DNA of 64,000 nucleotides from Nigrospora sphaerica (taxonomy: Eukaryota > Ascomycota > Sordariomycetes > Amphisphaeriales > Apiosporaceae). Positions 37,501-47,840 of the stretch are shown here, in pieces. The notes under the pieces are model-generated. The model saw only the letters and a list, made by a program, of their open reading frames with translations. It was not told the origin of the DNA and searched no databases. The number at the start of each line of letters is the position of its first letter. Position 1 is the stretch's first letter. Made by a program: the position numbers and the translations under genes. Where the stretch lies: NCBI GenBank assembly GCA_018287875.1, contig JAGVVL010000013.1, positions 2,728,001 to 2,792,000 on the forward strand, written 5' to 3'.

Positions 37501-38380
37501 CATCGCCAAGGGGCTGCAAGCGCTGGGCAATCTCTCGACGTTTGGCCGGAAGGAAGGGTGGATGGAAAACATGAACAAGTTCCTCAACACGCAAAGACAG
37601 TCGTTCAAAAACTTCATCGACCATGTCTGCTCGATTCCCACGGAGCGCACGACGTCGTCCTTGCCGGCCACGTACATGACGCCCGTGACAATCCTGGGCC
37701 GCCTCTCGCCCATTGCCCGCGAAGGCTTCCCTGCTCTGCCGTATCTGATTGACCATCCGCGCAGCTTTGCCGCCCTGGTCAAGATCTGGCTCGAAGCGTG
37801 CCAGCACCAGACAGCCAACCCTCATGCCTTTGAAGGCGAGCTGGCTACGTTCCACGAGCTCTGCGTCGATCTCCAGGCGAAATCGGACGAGTGCATGGCT
37901 AAGATCGAGGCGCTCCGGGCGGCCGAGAGCCTCTCCCTCATGACGGACGACCTCACGGAAAGCTTGGAGCGGTCGTCGCTTACGGATTCGCTCAACCTCG
38001 CCTACGCCAATGCTCCGGCGTGGGTGGACTACGATCCATACCGGCCGCCGGGGTCTGCTGGCAGCGAGGTGGAGGACGACCACAAGCAATCGCTCTTTCG
38101 GGACATCAAATTCGGCAGCAGTCGACACGATGGGTCGCTGCGGCAGGTGTCGGAGCACGCGGATGGGGGTTCGTCCAACCTAGCCGGCACGCTTCGGCGC
38201 AACGGCAAGCTGCCGCGGAACCTCTTCGCGCTGATCGGCGGAAAAAAGTCGAGGGGCGATGTGGATAAGGGGAACGGGGCCCATGCGATGCGGGAGAAGA
38301 GCCGCGACAAAGAGGACAAGGGGTTCCTGCGAGGTTTCTCAGAAACGTGGCAGAAGGACGGAGACCACTCGAGGCATTAG
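34511..38380 (+). CDS. bud2: Ras-family GTPase-activating protein, Bud2/CLA2 type
   Basis: An uninterrupted frame of 1289 residues. The N-terminal ~230 residues are disordered and Ser/Pro-rich. A PH-like region follows (YQTEPGGPWHAGVCYIDEEK onward). A C2-like segment lies around residues 590-750 (YLAEVILDGEVRARTTVQAD, then TKNPFWREAAQF). The RasGAP domain begins near residue 830. It has the FRGNSLLTQALE motif with the candidate arginine finger R853, and the FLRFICPAILNP signature from residue 966. The motif GNLSTFGRKEGWMENMN matches the Bud2 branch rather than Ira/NF1. Bud2 activates GTP hydrolysis on the Rsr1/Bud1 GTPase in yeast and sets polarity sites; a role in hyphal polarity is inferred. 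A basic Lys-rich tail closes the protein. Start ATG 34511 is the first in the frame. Confidence 0.9.
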   Translation: MDETNYYQHHAVGDSGTTSPGSTSAVSVGTASDGEVSQARLSTQQEADRDRSRSSTLAGPETAANALAQTTIRTVTPELAENGHARAMAVDTGLAQASHASRGYGTTASAQTSPRSIPGGERRRQGLVFNDGQEAAYDSSESSPPLQPRSANRPRNHTMDGALSLRQNASASQTAESRHRVGSISSSGSTPYLETDVRPPPPTVLATVGYPAAAPPPVRPPEPKITVSGIKEKKSSNRRLIKRASSRPTSPLISPPPCVDSLPLPVPTDDANKILLLMKTLCGRMKGHAEYQTEPGGPWHAGVCYIDEEKGCLLFDPGQDGAFHASIIGDLRGCRVLPVELPGDGRRCLELSSVRAGVDILLRPAAPAEVDFWLAALLCWQQLRPSGVRIPGGRGSISPVPGPGRPDMRRRGSLAPGGTATPKDAAIIKVGKVMLWDKGIAVSPRSIVKRPSTRDLRGATTAWRRVSCILQDNGEFKLMTENDVSVLSVIELSQLSRCAVQQLDKSVLDEDYCIAIFPIYSATSKQLSIFRPVYIALDSRVLFEVWFVLLRAFAMPDLYGIEASTNHAVEITDLMNSFDGRMFRLEKTVSVRVTEAKIQRAHPPPDHHDRHGRHERDPLVGNYLAEVILDGEVRARTTVQADTKNPFWREAAQFSELATSLPYLSVVLKRVDGNLDSFGHQLQASLGLPKTGNLTEVMCGAVDIPLDKLERGRDHEQWLPIQDERNESMGSMYVKVSHEELVVLMAQDYQPLSALLHKFSVGLTGQIAAAMPQQLRRLAEIFLNIFQVSNSSIEWLLALVEEEIDGVSGQNNTKKMRYSRRLKSEESSNSSDREALVRDMGKTLAGEANLLFRGNSLLTQALEFHMRRLGKEYLEEVLSDKIFEINEINPDCEVDPSRIHHGDELDQHWSQLVHLTTEVWECIAESANRIPAELRQILKYVRAVAEDRYGDFLRTVTYTSVSGFLFLRFICPAILNPKLFGLLRDNPRPKAQRTLTLIAKGLQALGNLSTFGRKEGWMENMNKFLNTQRQSFKNFIDHVCSIPTERTTSSLPATYMTPVTILGRLSPIAREGFPALPYLIDHPRSFAALVKIWLEACQHQTANPHAFEGELATFHELCVDLQAKSDECMAKIEALRAAESLSLMTDDLTESLERSSLTDSLNLAYANAPAWVDYDPYRPPGSAGSEVEDDHKQSLFRDIKFGSSRHDGSLRQVSEHADGGSSNLAGTLRRNGKLPRNLFALIGGKKSRGDVDKGNGAHAMREKSRDKEDKGFLRGFSETWQKDGDHSRH

Positions 38381-39420
38381 TGCTGCTTCGGGGTTGTCGA
38401 TGGCGAATACCGGCACCTGCTCGCGGCTAGACTGGTGGCATGGGCCAGAATGGCAGCATGCGCAGGGAGGAGGGGCGGAAGGGGCGGTAGACGGGTGTGC
38501 ATTTCGGGGCGGGCGAGGAACAGCGCTGCTTAAGACGAGATGAGACGAGAGGCCACGACATAACTTCCCCCATAACATAGAGATGCGCGAGCATCACAGC
38601 CGCACGGCGGCAGCGTGGCGGATGAGCATGACGAGTTTAGAGTCTATGCATGCCCAGGGAGGCCTTATGTGGGAGTTACATAGCTACTACGAGCAGTTGT
38701 ACCGTGTTGGAAATACAATACCCTTGCTAGTTCTTGCAGCGTACGTCCTTTGCTACATACGTGCTTTACGTCAGGTACACAGGCACATAGTGCTGGTGCG
38801 GGATGAGTATTACAGTAGTACGTGCTATGCACTCGACAAGACTTGGCCAAACTTCATAACCGTACTTCGTCCCGCACAGTACTTACTGGTCTGGGGTTTA
38901 CCACCAACTACCCCTCGCAGTCCTTTCGGGGCTGGGGAGGGGCTTGTCGCGTGTCGATTCGTAGGTTACCTGGTACTAGTGCTGGCCCCACGCCCGGATC
39001 TGGGATGGAGGGACCCTAGAAGTTTCTACGCGGGTGTTTGCGCATGCCCATTGGCGATCACCCGCGTCCGATAAAAGGGCAGGGCGACGACGATAGCGGC
39101 GGCAGGAATTGATTGTGCGCCTGCGTAGCAAACAACCAGACAATTGCTTTTTGTGAGAGGATTCGCAACCGTAGAACGAACGCGAGGACAAAAGCCGCTT
39201 TTCCGCCACGAGAGAAGGGTGACTTTTTCTTATTCGTCTGTTTTCCCCATACCTCATCCCACCTCCTTCCTGCTCATTCGATCCTCCCTGGGGAGCTGCC
39301 ACTCTCACCCCGCCATAGCCAAGCCAGCCCACCTGCTCGCCCGCTGCTTTCTATCCCGATCCCCCCTCAAGGAGTACCGATCCCGAACCGCCCCCGAGCC
39401 ACGCAGACCAAGTAGTCAAG
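38381..39420. other. Intergenic spacer upstream of cyclophilin 40
   Basis: No gene recognised. The last ~200 bases are C/T-rich and end directly in the CAAG-ATG context of the cyclophilin gene, so this should be its promoter and leader. Confidence 0.6.
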
Positions 39421-40622
39421 ATGGCCGACGAGAACAAGCAGAGCCGAAGCAAGGTCTTCTTTGACATCACCATCGGCAAGAAGCCGGCGGGCCGCGTCAC
39501 CTTCGAGCTCTACAATGACATCGTGCCCAAGACGGCCGAGAACTTCCGCGCCCTCTGCACCGGCGAGAAGGGCCTGGGCAAGAGCGGCAAGCCCCTCCAC
39601 TACAAGGGCAGCATCTTCCACCGCGTCATCAAGCAGTTCATGATCCAGGGCGGCGACTTCACCGAGGGCAATGGCACGGGCGGCGAGAGCATCTACGGCG
39701 AGAAGTTCGAGGACGAGAACTTCGAGACCAAGCACGAGCGCCCCTTCCTGCTGAGCATGGCAAACGCCGGCCCGGGTACGTCTTCCCGCCGAACACGCTG
39801 ACCTGCATCCTTTGTTACCCAGCCCAGTCCGACTAACATGGGGCGCGCCGCCCTCCAGGCACCAACGGATCCCAGTTCTTCGTCACCACGGTCGCGACCC
39901 CCCACCTGGACGGCAAGCACGTCGTCTTTGGCGAGGTGCGCAGCGGCAAGTCCATCATCCGGCAGATCGAGAACCTGAGCACGCAGGGCGACAAGCCCAC
40001 GGTGGACGCCATCATCAGCGACTGCGGTGAGCTGACGGGCGCCGACGCCGAGGCCGCCGCCGCCGACACCAAGACGGCCGATGCCCTGGGCGATGCGTAC
40101 GAGGACTTCCCCGAGGACTCGGACGAGAAGCTGGACTCGGAGAAGATCCTGAAGATCGCCGCCGACTGCAAGGAGTACGGAAACAAGGCCTTCAAGAGCG
40201 GCGATGCCGCCCTGGCCCTGGACAAGTACCAGAAGGGTCTGCGCTACCTGAACGAGGACACGGAGGCCGACGAGGCGCCGGCCGAGGTGGCCAAGCAGAG
40301 CGCCGCCCTGCGCTTCACCCTCAACAACAACTCGGCCATGATGAACCTCAAGCTCGAGTCGTGGCAGGAGGCCGAGCGTGCGGCCGCCAGCGCCCTGGCC
40401 GTGGCTGGCACCAGCGACGCCGAGAAGGCCAAGGCACTGTACCGCCGCGGCGTCGCCCTGATCCACATGAAGGACGAGGATGCCGCCGTCAAGGCGCTGG
40501 AGCAGGCCCAGAAGCTGGTGCCGGGCGATGCCGCCATCAACAAGGAGCTGGACGCGGTTAAGAAGGCCTCCGCGGCGCGCCTCGCCAAGGAGAAGGCTGC
40601 CTACAAGAAGTTCTTCGCCTAA
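39421..40622 (+). CDS. cyp40: Cyclophilin 40-type peptidyl-prolyl isomerase with TPR domain
   Basis: Exons 39421-39775 and 39859-40622, with one 83 nt intron (CTAAC branch site), give 372 residues, normal for Cyp40 (yeast Cpr6/Cpr7). The N-terminal isomerase domain shows [35 protein letters not shown] (catalytic Arg at 68), NGSQFFVTT and [12 protein letters not shown]. The usual cyclosporin-contact Trp is His here, as is typical of the Cyp40 class. The C-terminal half has three TPR-like helical repeats ([59 protein letters not shown]), the platform that binds the EEVD end of Hsp90, followed by a basic tail ending KKFFA. It is expected in the cytosol as an Hsp90 co-chaperone. Confidence 0.96.
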
Positions 40623-43265
40623 GCGCGCGGAACCCCCGAGCGGGCAGTTTCGGGCACCGCGACGGCCCGGCCGCTACGCAGCGGCGGGGGCCTGGCGACG
40701 CCGCATTGGGCTCCCTCCATTCACCTGCGAATGGTGTCTTGCTTTCCGGGCTTGTTACCGAGACGGTTCGTTGTCTTGCGAGCGTTGCTGTCTATCCTAC
40801 AGGGCTGTCCCGGCTGGGTGGCCAACTGATAATAATAAAAGAAATCAGAGCCAACAAAATTGCCATCGTGATTCGGTCAAGTGTTTCTTTCTTCGTGGCG
40901 TGGCCTCCCTGCAACAGCCGCCGCCGCCGACCTGCGCCATCGATATTCGGCGAATGGTTTTCTTCTACTGACCTTGAGTGCCTGTATAGCCCTCGATCTT
41001 TTACTTCCAACTGACGACACCGGCCACTCGGCACACTCAGAACATAGCGTCCTACCAAAAGCATAATGCCAGACCCCAACTGACCAGCAAAAGCCTCGTC
41101 TCCTCGTCTCGCGGCCACCTCCGAGCGGTACCTCCCGATCCGGGTCTTTGGGATGGGTAAGTTAGGGGCCAGATGGATACCTGACGCACCGCGCCCGATA
41201 TGATGAGCTTCGACTTGACGGACAGCCAGAGGAAATAATACCTTTTCCCACTGCCAACGGGACGTAATCAGAGTGCTATCTTGCCACTGTGAGTCAGAAG
41301 CTAAGGAAACGGTATGTGTATGAAAGCCCATAAGAAATGCATCTCTTCAAGTGCAACTTAGTAATGTAGTCCACGCACAGCAACTCCAAAGAATAGTGGA
41401 TGGATACCCATCTTTGTGAATCTTATACTGCACCACTTTTTCCACTCCGGGGGAACGGTATGTTTGTATCCCGGCTCGTTCGTGGTGTGAGAAAGGCCGG
41501 GTCGTGTGCGCTGGGCCGTTCCGTTCGTGTTCATAGGGAGCTTGCCCCCAGGCTTGCCCGCGCTGTGCAGATTCTCTGGCTTACCGACAGCTGGACACGA
41601 GGTTTTTGCCTATGGCCGTGGCTCAATGGTTAGGAAGGACCGCGTGGAGGTCGTTCCTGGCCAGCAAATGCTGGCATGGAAGCGCATGGTGGTACGAAGC
41701 CGGTAGGCTGCAAGGAGAACGACACGCGACTGGATCGCAGAGCGAGGGTAGATCTGGAGACCGGGTCGGCTGGGAGATGGACCCCAGACGTGAGGATGTA
41801 ACCACATGATGCATGGGTAGATGCGACGGGGCAGGGCCGCTGGAGACGCACCTGCACCCTCGTACGGGCACCTACACAGTGTGTTGCCATGGCCGTTTTG
41901 CCGGCTGGCTCGGGAGCCGCACGCCTGGGACTCTGGGTACGCTGTTTTGGCCGTTTCAGTGGACTCACTTTCGGCATGCGAGGCCAATCCCCTGGATCCC
42001 CCAATCCCACCGCCGGAGTCGCCTCGTGTTGGTGCTGTCCCATCACCACGTTTGGGGGCCGCCACCAATGCTACATGGCTCGTCCCGAGGGGGGGCTCCG
42101 AGCTGAGGCACGAGGGTGGAAGGCCCAAGGTATGGGCGGCGAGGCGCGGGACGCGGGACCCGTCCATGGCAACCGAGAGGCATGAATGGGCTTTCCGAAC
42201 TACACAGCTACTTAGGTTACTTGACCACGGCATTTCCAAACAAGGCGGCTTGGGTCGTCCAGCTTTCGTCTGGAACTGCCTGGGTGGCTGGAGATGGGAG
42301 GAGTGGCTGCTCCGGCACGCTCTCCTCCCCACTGCCGTGCCAGCAGGCGTCAATGGGCGGGTGCGGAGAAATGGCGCGGTCTGCGCCCCCCGTCAGCGGC
42401 CAGGGCGTTTCGAAGGATGAGAGCTCGCTGAATGGTAACGGGGCGGACGCCCAAGGGCGAGACGGGCGGTGAAGTGCTCAAGTGGGAAGTCAGGGCCGAG
42501 GGACGCAACCTCTGAGGTAATCTCGGACGTGTGGGCGTGGGCCTACCTTACCTACCCAACCCCGGGTTTTAGGCCTCCTCGCCTTCCTCCTCCTTCTCCT
42601 CTTCTTCTTCCTCTCGGCCCGGTGGGGAGGACAAAAAGACAGCGGCCACGGCAACCCGAGGCATGCATGTCTATCACCACCCGGTCCTGCTGCTCGGGTC
42701 TGCCCGGGCGGCATCTAGTCCACCTCGCTTGCGGTCGAGGCGAGTTTCCCCAAGTGTCGGTAAATTGGGGGGGTGTGGATGACGGCCTCTATTCGTACAG
42801 TCTGGGGGTGACGGTGCGGAGAAGAATGGCCCTCCCCCGCAAAGTCTCCCCAGATCCGGGCAGTTACCGAGCGACTCGGCGCGGGGCCGTCTGCCTATTG
42901 GTGCGCCTATACCGCAATCCCTGCTCCCCTGTTTCCCAGCTTCCCTGTTCCCCTGCTCCCCTGCCCCGTCCCAAAATCCCACTTGCACCCCGGCCAAATC
43001 CAACGAACTGATTCTTGGACGAGAAATCCCCAGCTTCGTCGGTCACATGTTTTCCCCATGGCCATGGCATGATACCTGCGCGCCTGTCGCGGGCAGGCCG
43101 GTGAACTCGGGCCCGGGCGCCGGTTGCAGATATATCTATGTATAATGGGATGTCGACCCCCCGGTATGTCGTGTCCTCCTCGCGCGCCTCTGCTCCCCGA
43201 GAACCCATCTCGACCCAACTCGACCATCATTGCGGAACGGGCAGGTGGCATACCACCCCTTCAAG
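40623..43265. other. Intergenic region upstream of sugar transporter
   Basis: About 2.6 kb with no supportable gene. A short tRNA-like A box near 41615 lacks a matching cloverleaf. The final few hundred bases are the likely promoter of the transporter; a TATATC/TATAAT-like stretch lies at 43131-43145. Confidence 0.55.
43131..43145 (+). promoter_or_regulatory. Possible TATA-like element of the sugar transporter
   Basis: TATATCTATGTATAA lies about 120 bases upstream of the transporter start codon, in otherwise GC-rich DNA. Position and composition fit a core promoter; there is no other support. Confidence 0.35.
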
Positions 43266-45259
43266 ATGCCTCTCTCGCCTCACATCTACCAGGTAAGCAA
43301 GGAGCCTCGCCACGTTCTTGGAGGCCCCCCCCTCCTGCCTCCAACCGCAGGAACGCGGGACGGCGTGCTGACGCCCGCCAGTTCCTCGTCGGCGTGTTCG
43401 CCTCGGTAGGCTCCATCCTCTACGGCTACGACCTGGGCGTCATCGCCGGCGTGGTGGGCAGCGATGTGTTCAAGGCGCGCTTCAGCCCGGGCATGCCCAA
43501 GGGCGACCCGGTTAAGAACGGCGCCGTCGTCGCCCTCTTCACCGGCGGCGCCTTCTTCGGCGCCTTCTTCGCCGGCTACACGGGCGACTGGCTCGGCCGC
43601 CGCTGGACCATCTTCATCGGCGCCCTCATCTTCATCGTTGGCGGCGCCCTGCAGACCGCCGCCCAGTCCTACCCCTACATGTACGGCGGCCGCGCCCTCG
43701 CCGGCCTCGGCGTCGGCTTCCTGACCATGATTATTCCCGTCTACCAGGGCGAGATCGCCCACCCCTCCATCCGCGGCCGCATCACCGGCCTCCAGCAGTT
43801 CATGCTCGGCATCGGCGCCCTCGTCGCCACCTGGCTCACCTGGGGCACCAACACCACCCTCGACGACGAGCGCCAGTGGCGCATTCCCCTCGGCATCCAG
43901 ATCGTGCCCGCCGTCATCCTCGCCGCCCTGATTTTCATGTAAGTCGTGGCGGTGCCACCGTCCCGGCGGCACCGAGCGCCCAAGCATATCTGCCCCGCCA
44001 GAACTGACGCCCTTCTTTCTCGATAGCTTCCCCGAGTCTCCCCGCTGGCTTATCGACCACAACCAGGGCGAACTGGGCCTCCAGACCCTCGCGAGGCTCC
44101 ACTCCAACGGCAACATCAACGATGCCTGGGTCCAAGCCGAGTACGCCCAGATTCAGGTAGGAGGCGCCCCCCCCAACGAAGAACACTGGGAAGGTACAGG
44201 AGACGACGTGATGGCCGCTGACACGGACCCCCCCACAGGAATCCATCTCGTTCGAGCACGACAATGAGGCCAAGAGCTACAAAGAGCTATTCACCAACCC
44301 GTCGTCCTTCCGCCGCCTCTTCCTCGCCGTCGCCCTGCAGGCGTCGGTCCAAATGACGGGCGTCTCGGCCATCCAGTACTTCTCGGTCAACATCTTCGAT
44401 CAGATCGGCATCAAGGGCGACGACGCCCTCAAATACCAGGCCATCAACTCGATCCTGGCCTTGGTCGCGCAGTGCACCTGTCTCTTCACTATTGACAAGT
44501 TTGGGCGGCGCTGGCCCCTCATCTTTGGCAACATCTTCAACGGCTGCATGTTCATGGTGGCCACCATCCTGCTCGGTAGGTTCCCGGTTCCCCTGGCGCG
44601 CAAGGCAAGGAGGAGGGCGGCCCGGCTAACCCTTTGTGAACCCCTGTAGCGCTCTTCCCTCCCACGGGCAATTCCGCCGGCACCGCGGGCTGGGGCTTCA
44701 TCGCTGCGTAAGTTTCATACCCGGTCGGACGCGGGAGGCGACCCCTGCAGTTGGCGGGAGGAGAAAAATGGGGGTGAACCCAGCTGACTGACATGTTTCC
44801 TGCCGCAGAACCTGGCTCTACAACATCTCGTTCTCGTACTCGTGCGGGCCGCTGTCGTGGATCATCCCGGCCGAGATCTTCGACACGTACACGCGGTCCA
44901 AGGGAGTGTCGATCGCGACCATGACGTCGTACGCCTTCAACACCATGATCGGGCAGGTGACGGACGTGGCCATCGCCGAAATTGGCGGCTGGCGCTTCTT
45001 CATCCTCTTCACCGTGTGCAACTTCACCAACGCCATCTTCTTCTGGCTGCTGCTGCCCGAGACCAAGCAGCTGCCGCTCGAGGAGATGAACTACCTCTTC
45101 ACCCACGCCCCCTGGATCGTCGTCGGCACCGACCGCGCCGCCTACCGCGCCGACGGCCCCGGTGGCGACCTCGCCCGCCGCGCCCGTGAGAAGGAGGCGG
45201 AGGCCGGCGTCGTCACCGAGGAGCACCACCACCCCGGCCAGTGGAAGGGCCAGGCCTAG
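43266..45259 (+). CDS. MFS sugar transporter (sugar porter family)
   Basis: Six exons, 43266-43292, 43382-43938, 44027-44156, 44239-44575, 44650-44707 and 44809-45259, give 519 residues and 12 predicted membrane spans. The first exon encodes only nine residues (MPLSPHIYQ) and splices in frame to FLVGVFASVGSILYGYDLGV. Sugar porter hallmarks are GRRW after the second span, PESPRWLID before the central loop and PETKQLPLEEMNYLF after the last span. It is a plasma-membrane hexose or oligosaccharide/H+ symporter by family; the substrate cannot be read from sequence. It converges on the cellobiohydrolase gene, 643 bases downstream, which suggests but does not prove co-use during cellulose growth. 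The tail is basic and His-rich. Confidence 0.93.
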
Positions 45260-45902
45260 CGCGCGGGATGAAAAGGAGGGAAAGAGGAAGGGCGGGGGGG
45301 GAAGACGGGCGCCGAAGGGGCTGCTCAGAAGAGTCCCGGCTTCGGTCGTTGCAGTAGCTACATTCTTGTGTGGTAGCTACGGATTCGTAATCGCCCTTTT
45401 TGGTGCTCGGTAGCCCAAGGATTGATGTCGCCAAGGCCACGCCGGTTCGTGATTGAGTGCGTAAACCCGACCGTCACCCGACGGCGCGTACCTCGTTGAT
45501 TAGTCGGATTCTGACGCCTCTCCGCGCTCGGGGGAGTTCTGACGATGTTACCAAGTCCACCGTCGGCTCCCCGCGAAGGGTCTGCCGACCCCTCGGGAGG
45601 GCCGGAACCGAGGGGCGGCCTGTCACGCACCATGTCCAGTCAAGCCTCACTCGCCACATGGGGGTCCCAAGCCTGGTGGTAAGCACAGATATTGTATACT
45701 TGGATAAAAGGCGAGAATAAACTATATACGGTGGAAGAATTTACGAATGAATGGGGGGGCCGCGTCGGCTCGTGGGTGTCAAAAAGTATGTACAAGTGCC
45801 GAACCGCCGGCCGGCCAAGTCGTCCCGCACTCTTTCCGAGCCGCCGGTGCCCGCCGCCGAAGCCATCTCCCCCTTTCCCCCTCCGTCTGCGTGCGCGCGC
45901 GC
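45260..45902. other. Convergent intergenic spacer, transporter and cellobiohydrolase
   Basis: The shared 3' flank of the two convergent genes. No open frame or RNA gene is supported. It probably holds both transcription termination regions. Confidence 0.6.
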
Positions 45903-47542
45903 CTATAGACACTGCGAATACCACTCGTTGGAGACGGTGCAGGTGGAGCCGGCGGCGCACGTGGTGGGGCCGCTGTAGTTGCGGCCGCCGCACTGGCCGT
46001 ACTTGGGGACGGTGGGGCCGCCGGTCGGGCTCGTGCCGGGGCGGGTCGAGGTGGTGGTGGCGCCGGGGCGGGTGGTGGTGGAGGAGGAGCCGGGGACGGG
46101 CTCGACGACGGGGGGGCCGCCCTGGGTGGTGGAGCCGATGGGGCCGAAGCGGATGTTGGAGTAGCGGACGGTGGCGCCGGGGGACTTGGCCTCGACCTCG
46201 GCCGGGGTGCCCGAGCTCGTCGAGCACGAGCCGCGCTCGGCGCCGGGCCCCGTGCGGTCCGTCGGGAAGGTCGAGTCGAGCCAGAGCATGTTGGACGAGT
46301 GGTCGTCCCAGATGGACATGACGAGCACCATGGGCTTGGACACGGCGTCGCCCATCTGCTTGAGGCCGCCCTTGCTCTTGAAGACGTCGGTGTCGCCGAA
46401 GGCGGCCTTCTGCGCCGCGCAGAAGCCCTCGGTGATGGAGTCGCCCGAGTTGCCGGCGATGGTCGACTGCGAGTTGGGGATCGTATTGCCGTTCTGCTGG
46501 TAGAAGCGCCGGATCTCGCTGAGCTGCCCGTCGCTGCCCTTGAGGAACTGCGTCACCACCGTCACCTTCTTGGTCGTGTCGATGGTGAAGGACGCGCCCG
46601 GCCCGTAGAAGGTCTTGTTGCCCTGCCGGTAGGAGTTGAAGTCGCACCCGTCGGGGTCGCAGTCGCCGGCGTAGCGGTCGTCGGCGTAGGTGCCGCCGCA
46701 GTTGTTGCCCGAGCACGAGTGGTAGCCCGAGTTGAGGCACGGGTGCGGCGTGTAGGCCGTCGAGATGCTGTTGGCCTCCCAGATGTCCATCTCGGCGCAG
46801 CACGCGCCCTTCTTGCCGTAGCCGGCGTTGGGGTCGTTGGACGACTTGGTCCAGCCCTCGTTGTTGGCCGCGCCGTCGATGAACTTAATGTCGCGCGGGC
46901 ACTGCGAGTCGCAGTAGCCCGTTCCGTACTTGGCACCGGCCGTGTTGGTCGAAAACTTGCTCGAACCGCCGTCCTCGTCCATGGAGACGAAGTAGACGGC
47001 GCCGTTGAGGCCGCAACTGCGTCACTCCGTCAGTCCCGGGGGGGGAAACAAGAAGAAGCGGGAGAGGGGGGGGCTTACGGCAGCTCGGACGCGTCCACGT
47101 CAAAGGTGAACTCGTTGCCCAGCAGGGTGAACATCTGGTACTTGGTGTCCGAGGCCATCAGGTAGAAACGGCTGCCGACGTTCTTGCCGCCGCTGGGCGT
47201 GTCCTTGACGAACTGGAGCGAGAGCTCGCTGCCGCTCGTCTTGGCGCCGTAGGTGCCGGCGTAGTCGGCGCCGTCGACGCAGCAGTTGGCCGTGCACGTC
47301 TTGCTGTCGGGGCAGAGGGTCGAGTCCCAGCTGTTGCCCGTGTAGCAGTTGGTGCCCGAGGCGCTGTGCGTCCACCGCCAGTTGGCGTCGATGACGACCG
47401 AGCCCGACTTTTGCGTGCAGCCCGACGCCGTGCACTGCTGCCACGACATGGACGGGTGCGTCTCCGTCGTGAGCGAGCACGACTTCTGCGCCCGCGCCGT
47501 CGCCACGAGGGCCGCGAGGGCCGCAATCTTGGAGTACATCAT
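45903..47542 (-). CDS. cbh1: GH7 cellobiohydrolase with C-terminal CBM1
   Basis: A secreted exo-acting cellulase that releases cellobiose from cellulose chain ends. Exons 47542-47079 and 47016-45903 (62 nt intron) give 525 residues. A signal peptide ([18 protein letters not shown]) is followed by a mature N-terminal Gln. The GH7 catalytic motif EMDIWEAN has nucleophile and acid/base candidates E230 and E235 with D232 between. Other hallmarks are [20 protein letters not shown]-type [26 protein letters not shown] and [21 protein letters not shown]. Loop-rich, cysteine-rich composition fits a tunnel-type CBH rather than an endoglucanase. A Thr/Ser/Pro linker of about 40 residues leads to the CBM1, [20 protein letters not shown] to the end WYSQCL. 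Start: two adjacent ATGs; the first is used. Confidence 0.97.
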
Positions 47543-47657
47543 CGTGAAACCGGGGGTCTCAGCTGGCTGCTGCGGGATCGGGGGGAAGGGAGGACAGGAG
47601 GAGGGCTGGGGATGGTGAGCACGACTTCTTCTCCTCCTGGACCGTCGGGGGGGCTCA

Positions 47658-47666
47658 CTTATATAC
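47658..47666 (-). promoter_or_regulatory. TATA box of the cellobiohydrolase gene
   Basis: GTATATAAG on the minus strand, about 116 bases before the start codon and surrounded by GC-rich DNA. Strongly inducible cellulase genes usually have such a TATA box at this distance. Confidence 0.65.
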
Positions 47667-47758
47667 GACAGGACATTTCCCACCCGAAAACCCAGAGGAA
47701 CATCGTCCCTGTACTCCGGCAGCCGTTGTCTAGTCGCCTCCACAGTCACGCCCTAGAA

Positions 47759-47840
47759 GCGGCGGTGGCAGCAGCAGCGGCGGCGGCGGCGGCGGCGACA
47801 ACAACACCAACAACGGCGGCGGCGGCAACAGCAGCAGGGC
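47759..47840. repeat. Imperfect GGC/CAG/CAA trinucleotide repeat
   Basis: An ~80 base stretch composed of GGC, CAG, CAA and ACA triplets, 220-300 bases upstream of the cellobiohydrolase start. Confidence 0.8.

Noticed and set aside
41612..41705. A-box-like TGGCTCAATGGTTAGG followed about 70 bases later by GGTACGAAGCC
   Set aside because: The D stem does not pair and acceptor ends do not match.
43286..44119. Minus-strand frame of 277 codons
   Set aside because: Antisense of the sugar transporter; composition dominated by Glu/Gly/Asp from GC-biased third positions.
45640..46803. Long minus-strand frame (387 codons) and plus-strand frame 46299-47165
   Set aside because: Both overlap the GH7 cellobiohydrolase in other frames and are Arg/His/Gly-rich without motifs.
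47759..47840. Repeat array considered as a CRISPR-like or coding polyglutamine/alanine tract
   Set aside because: It is a degenerate trinucleotide microsatellite without spacers, in the cellobiohydrolase upstream region of a eukaryotic genome.
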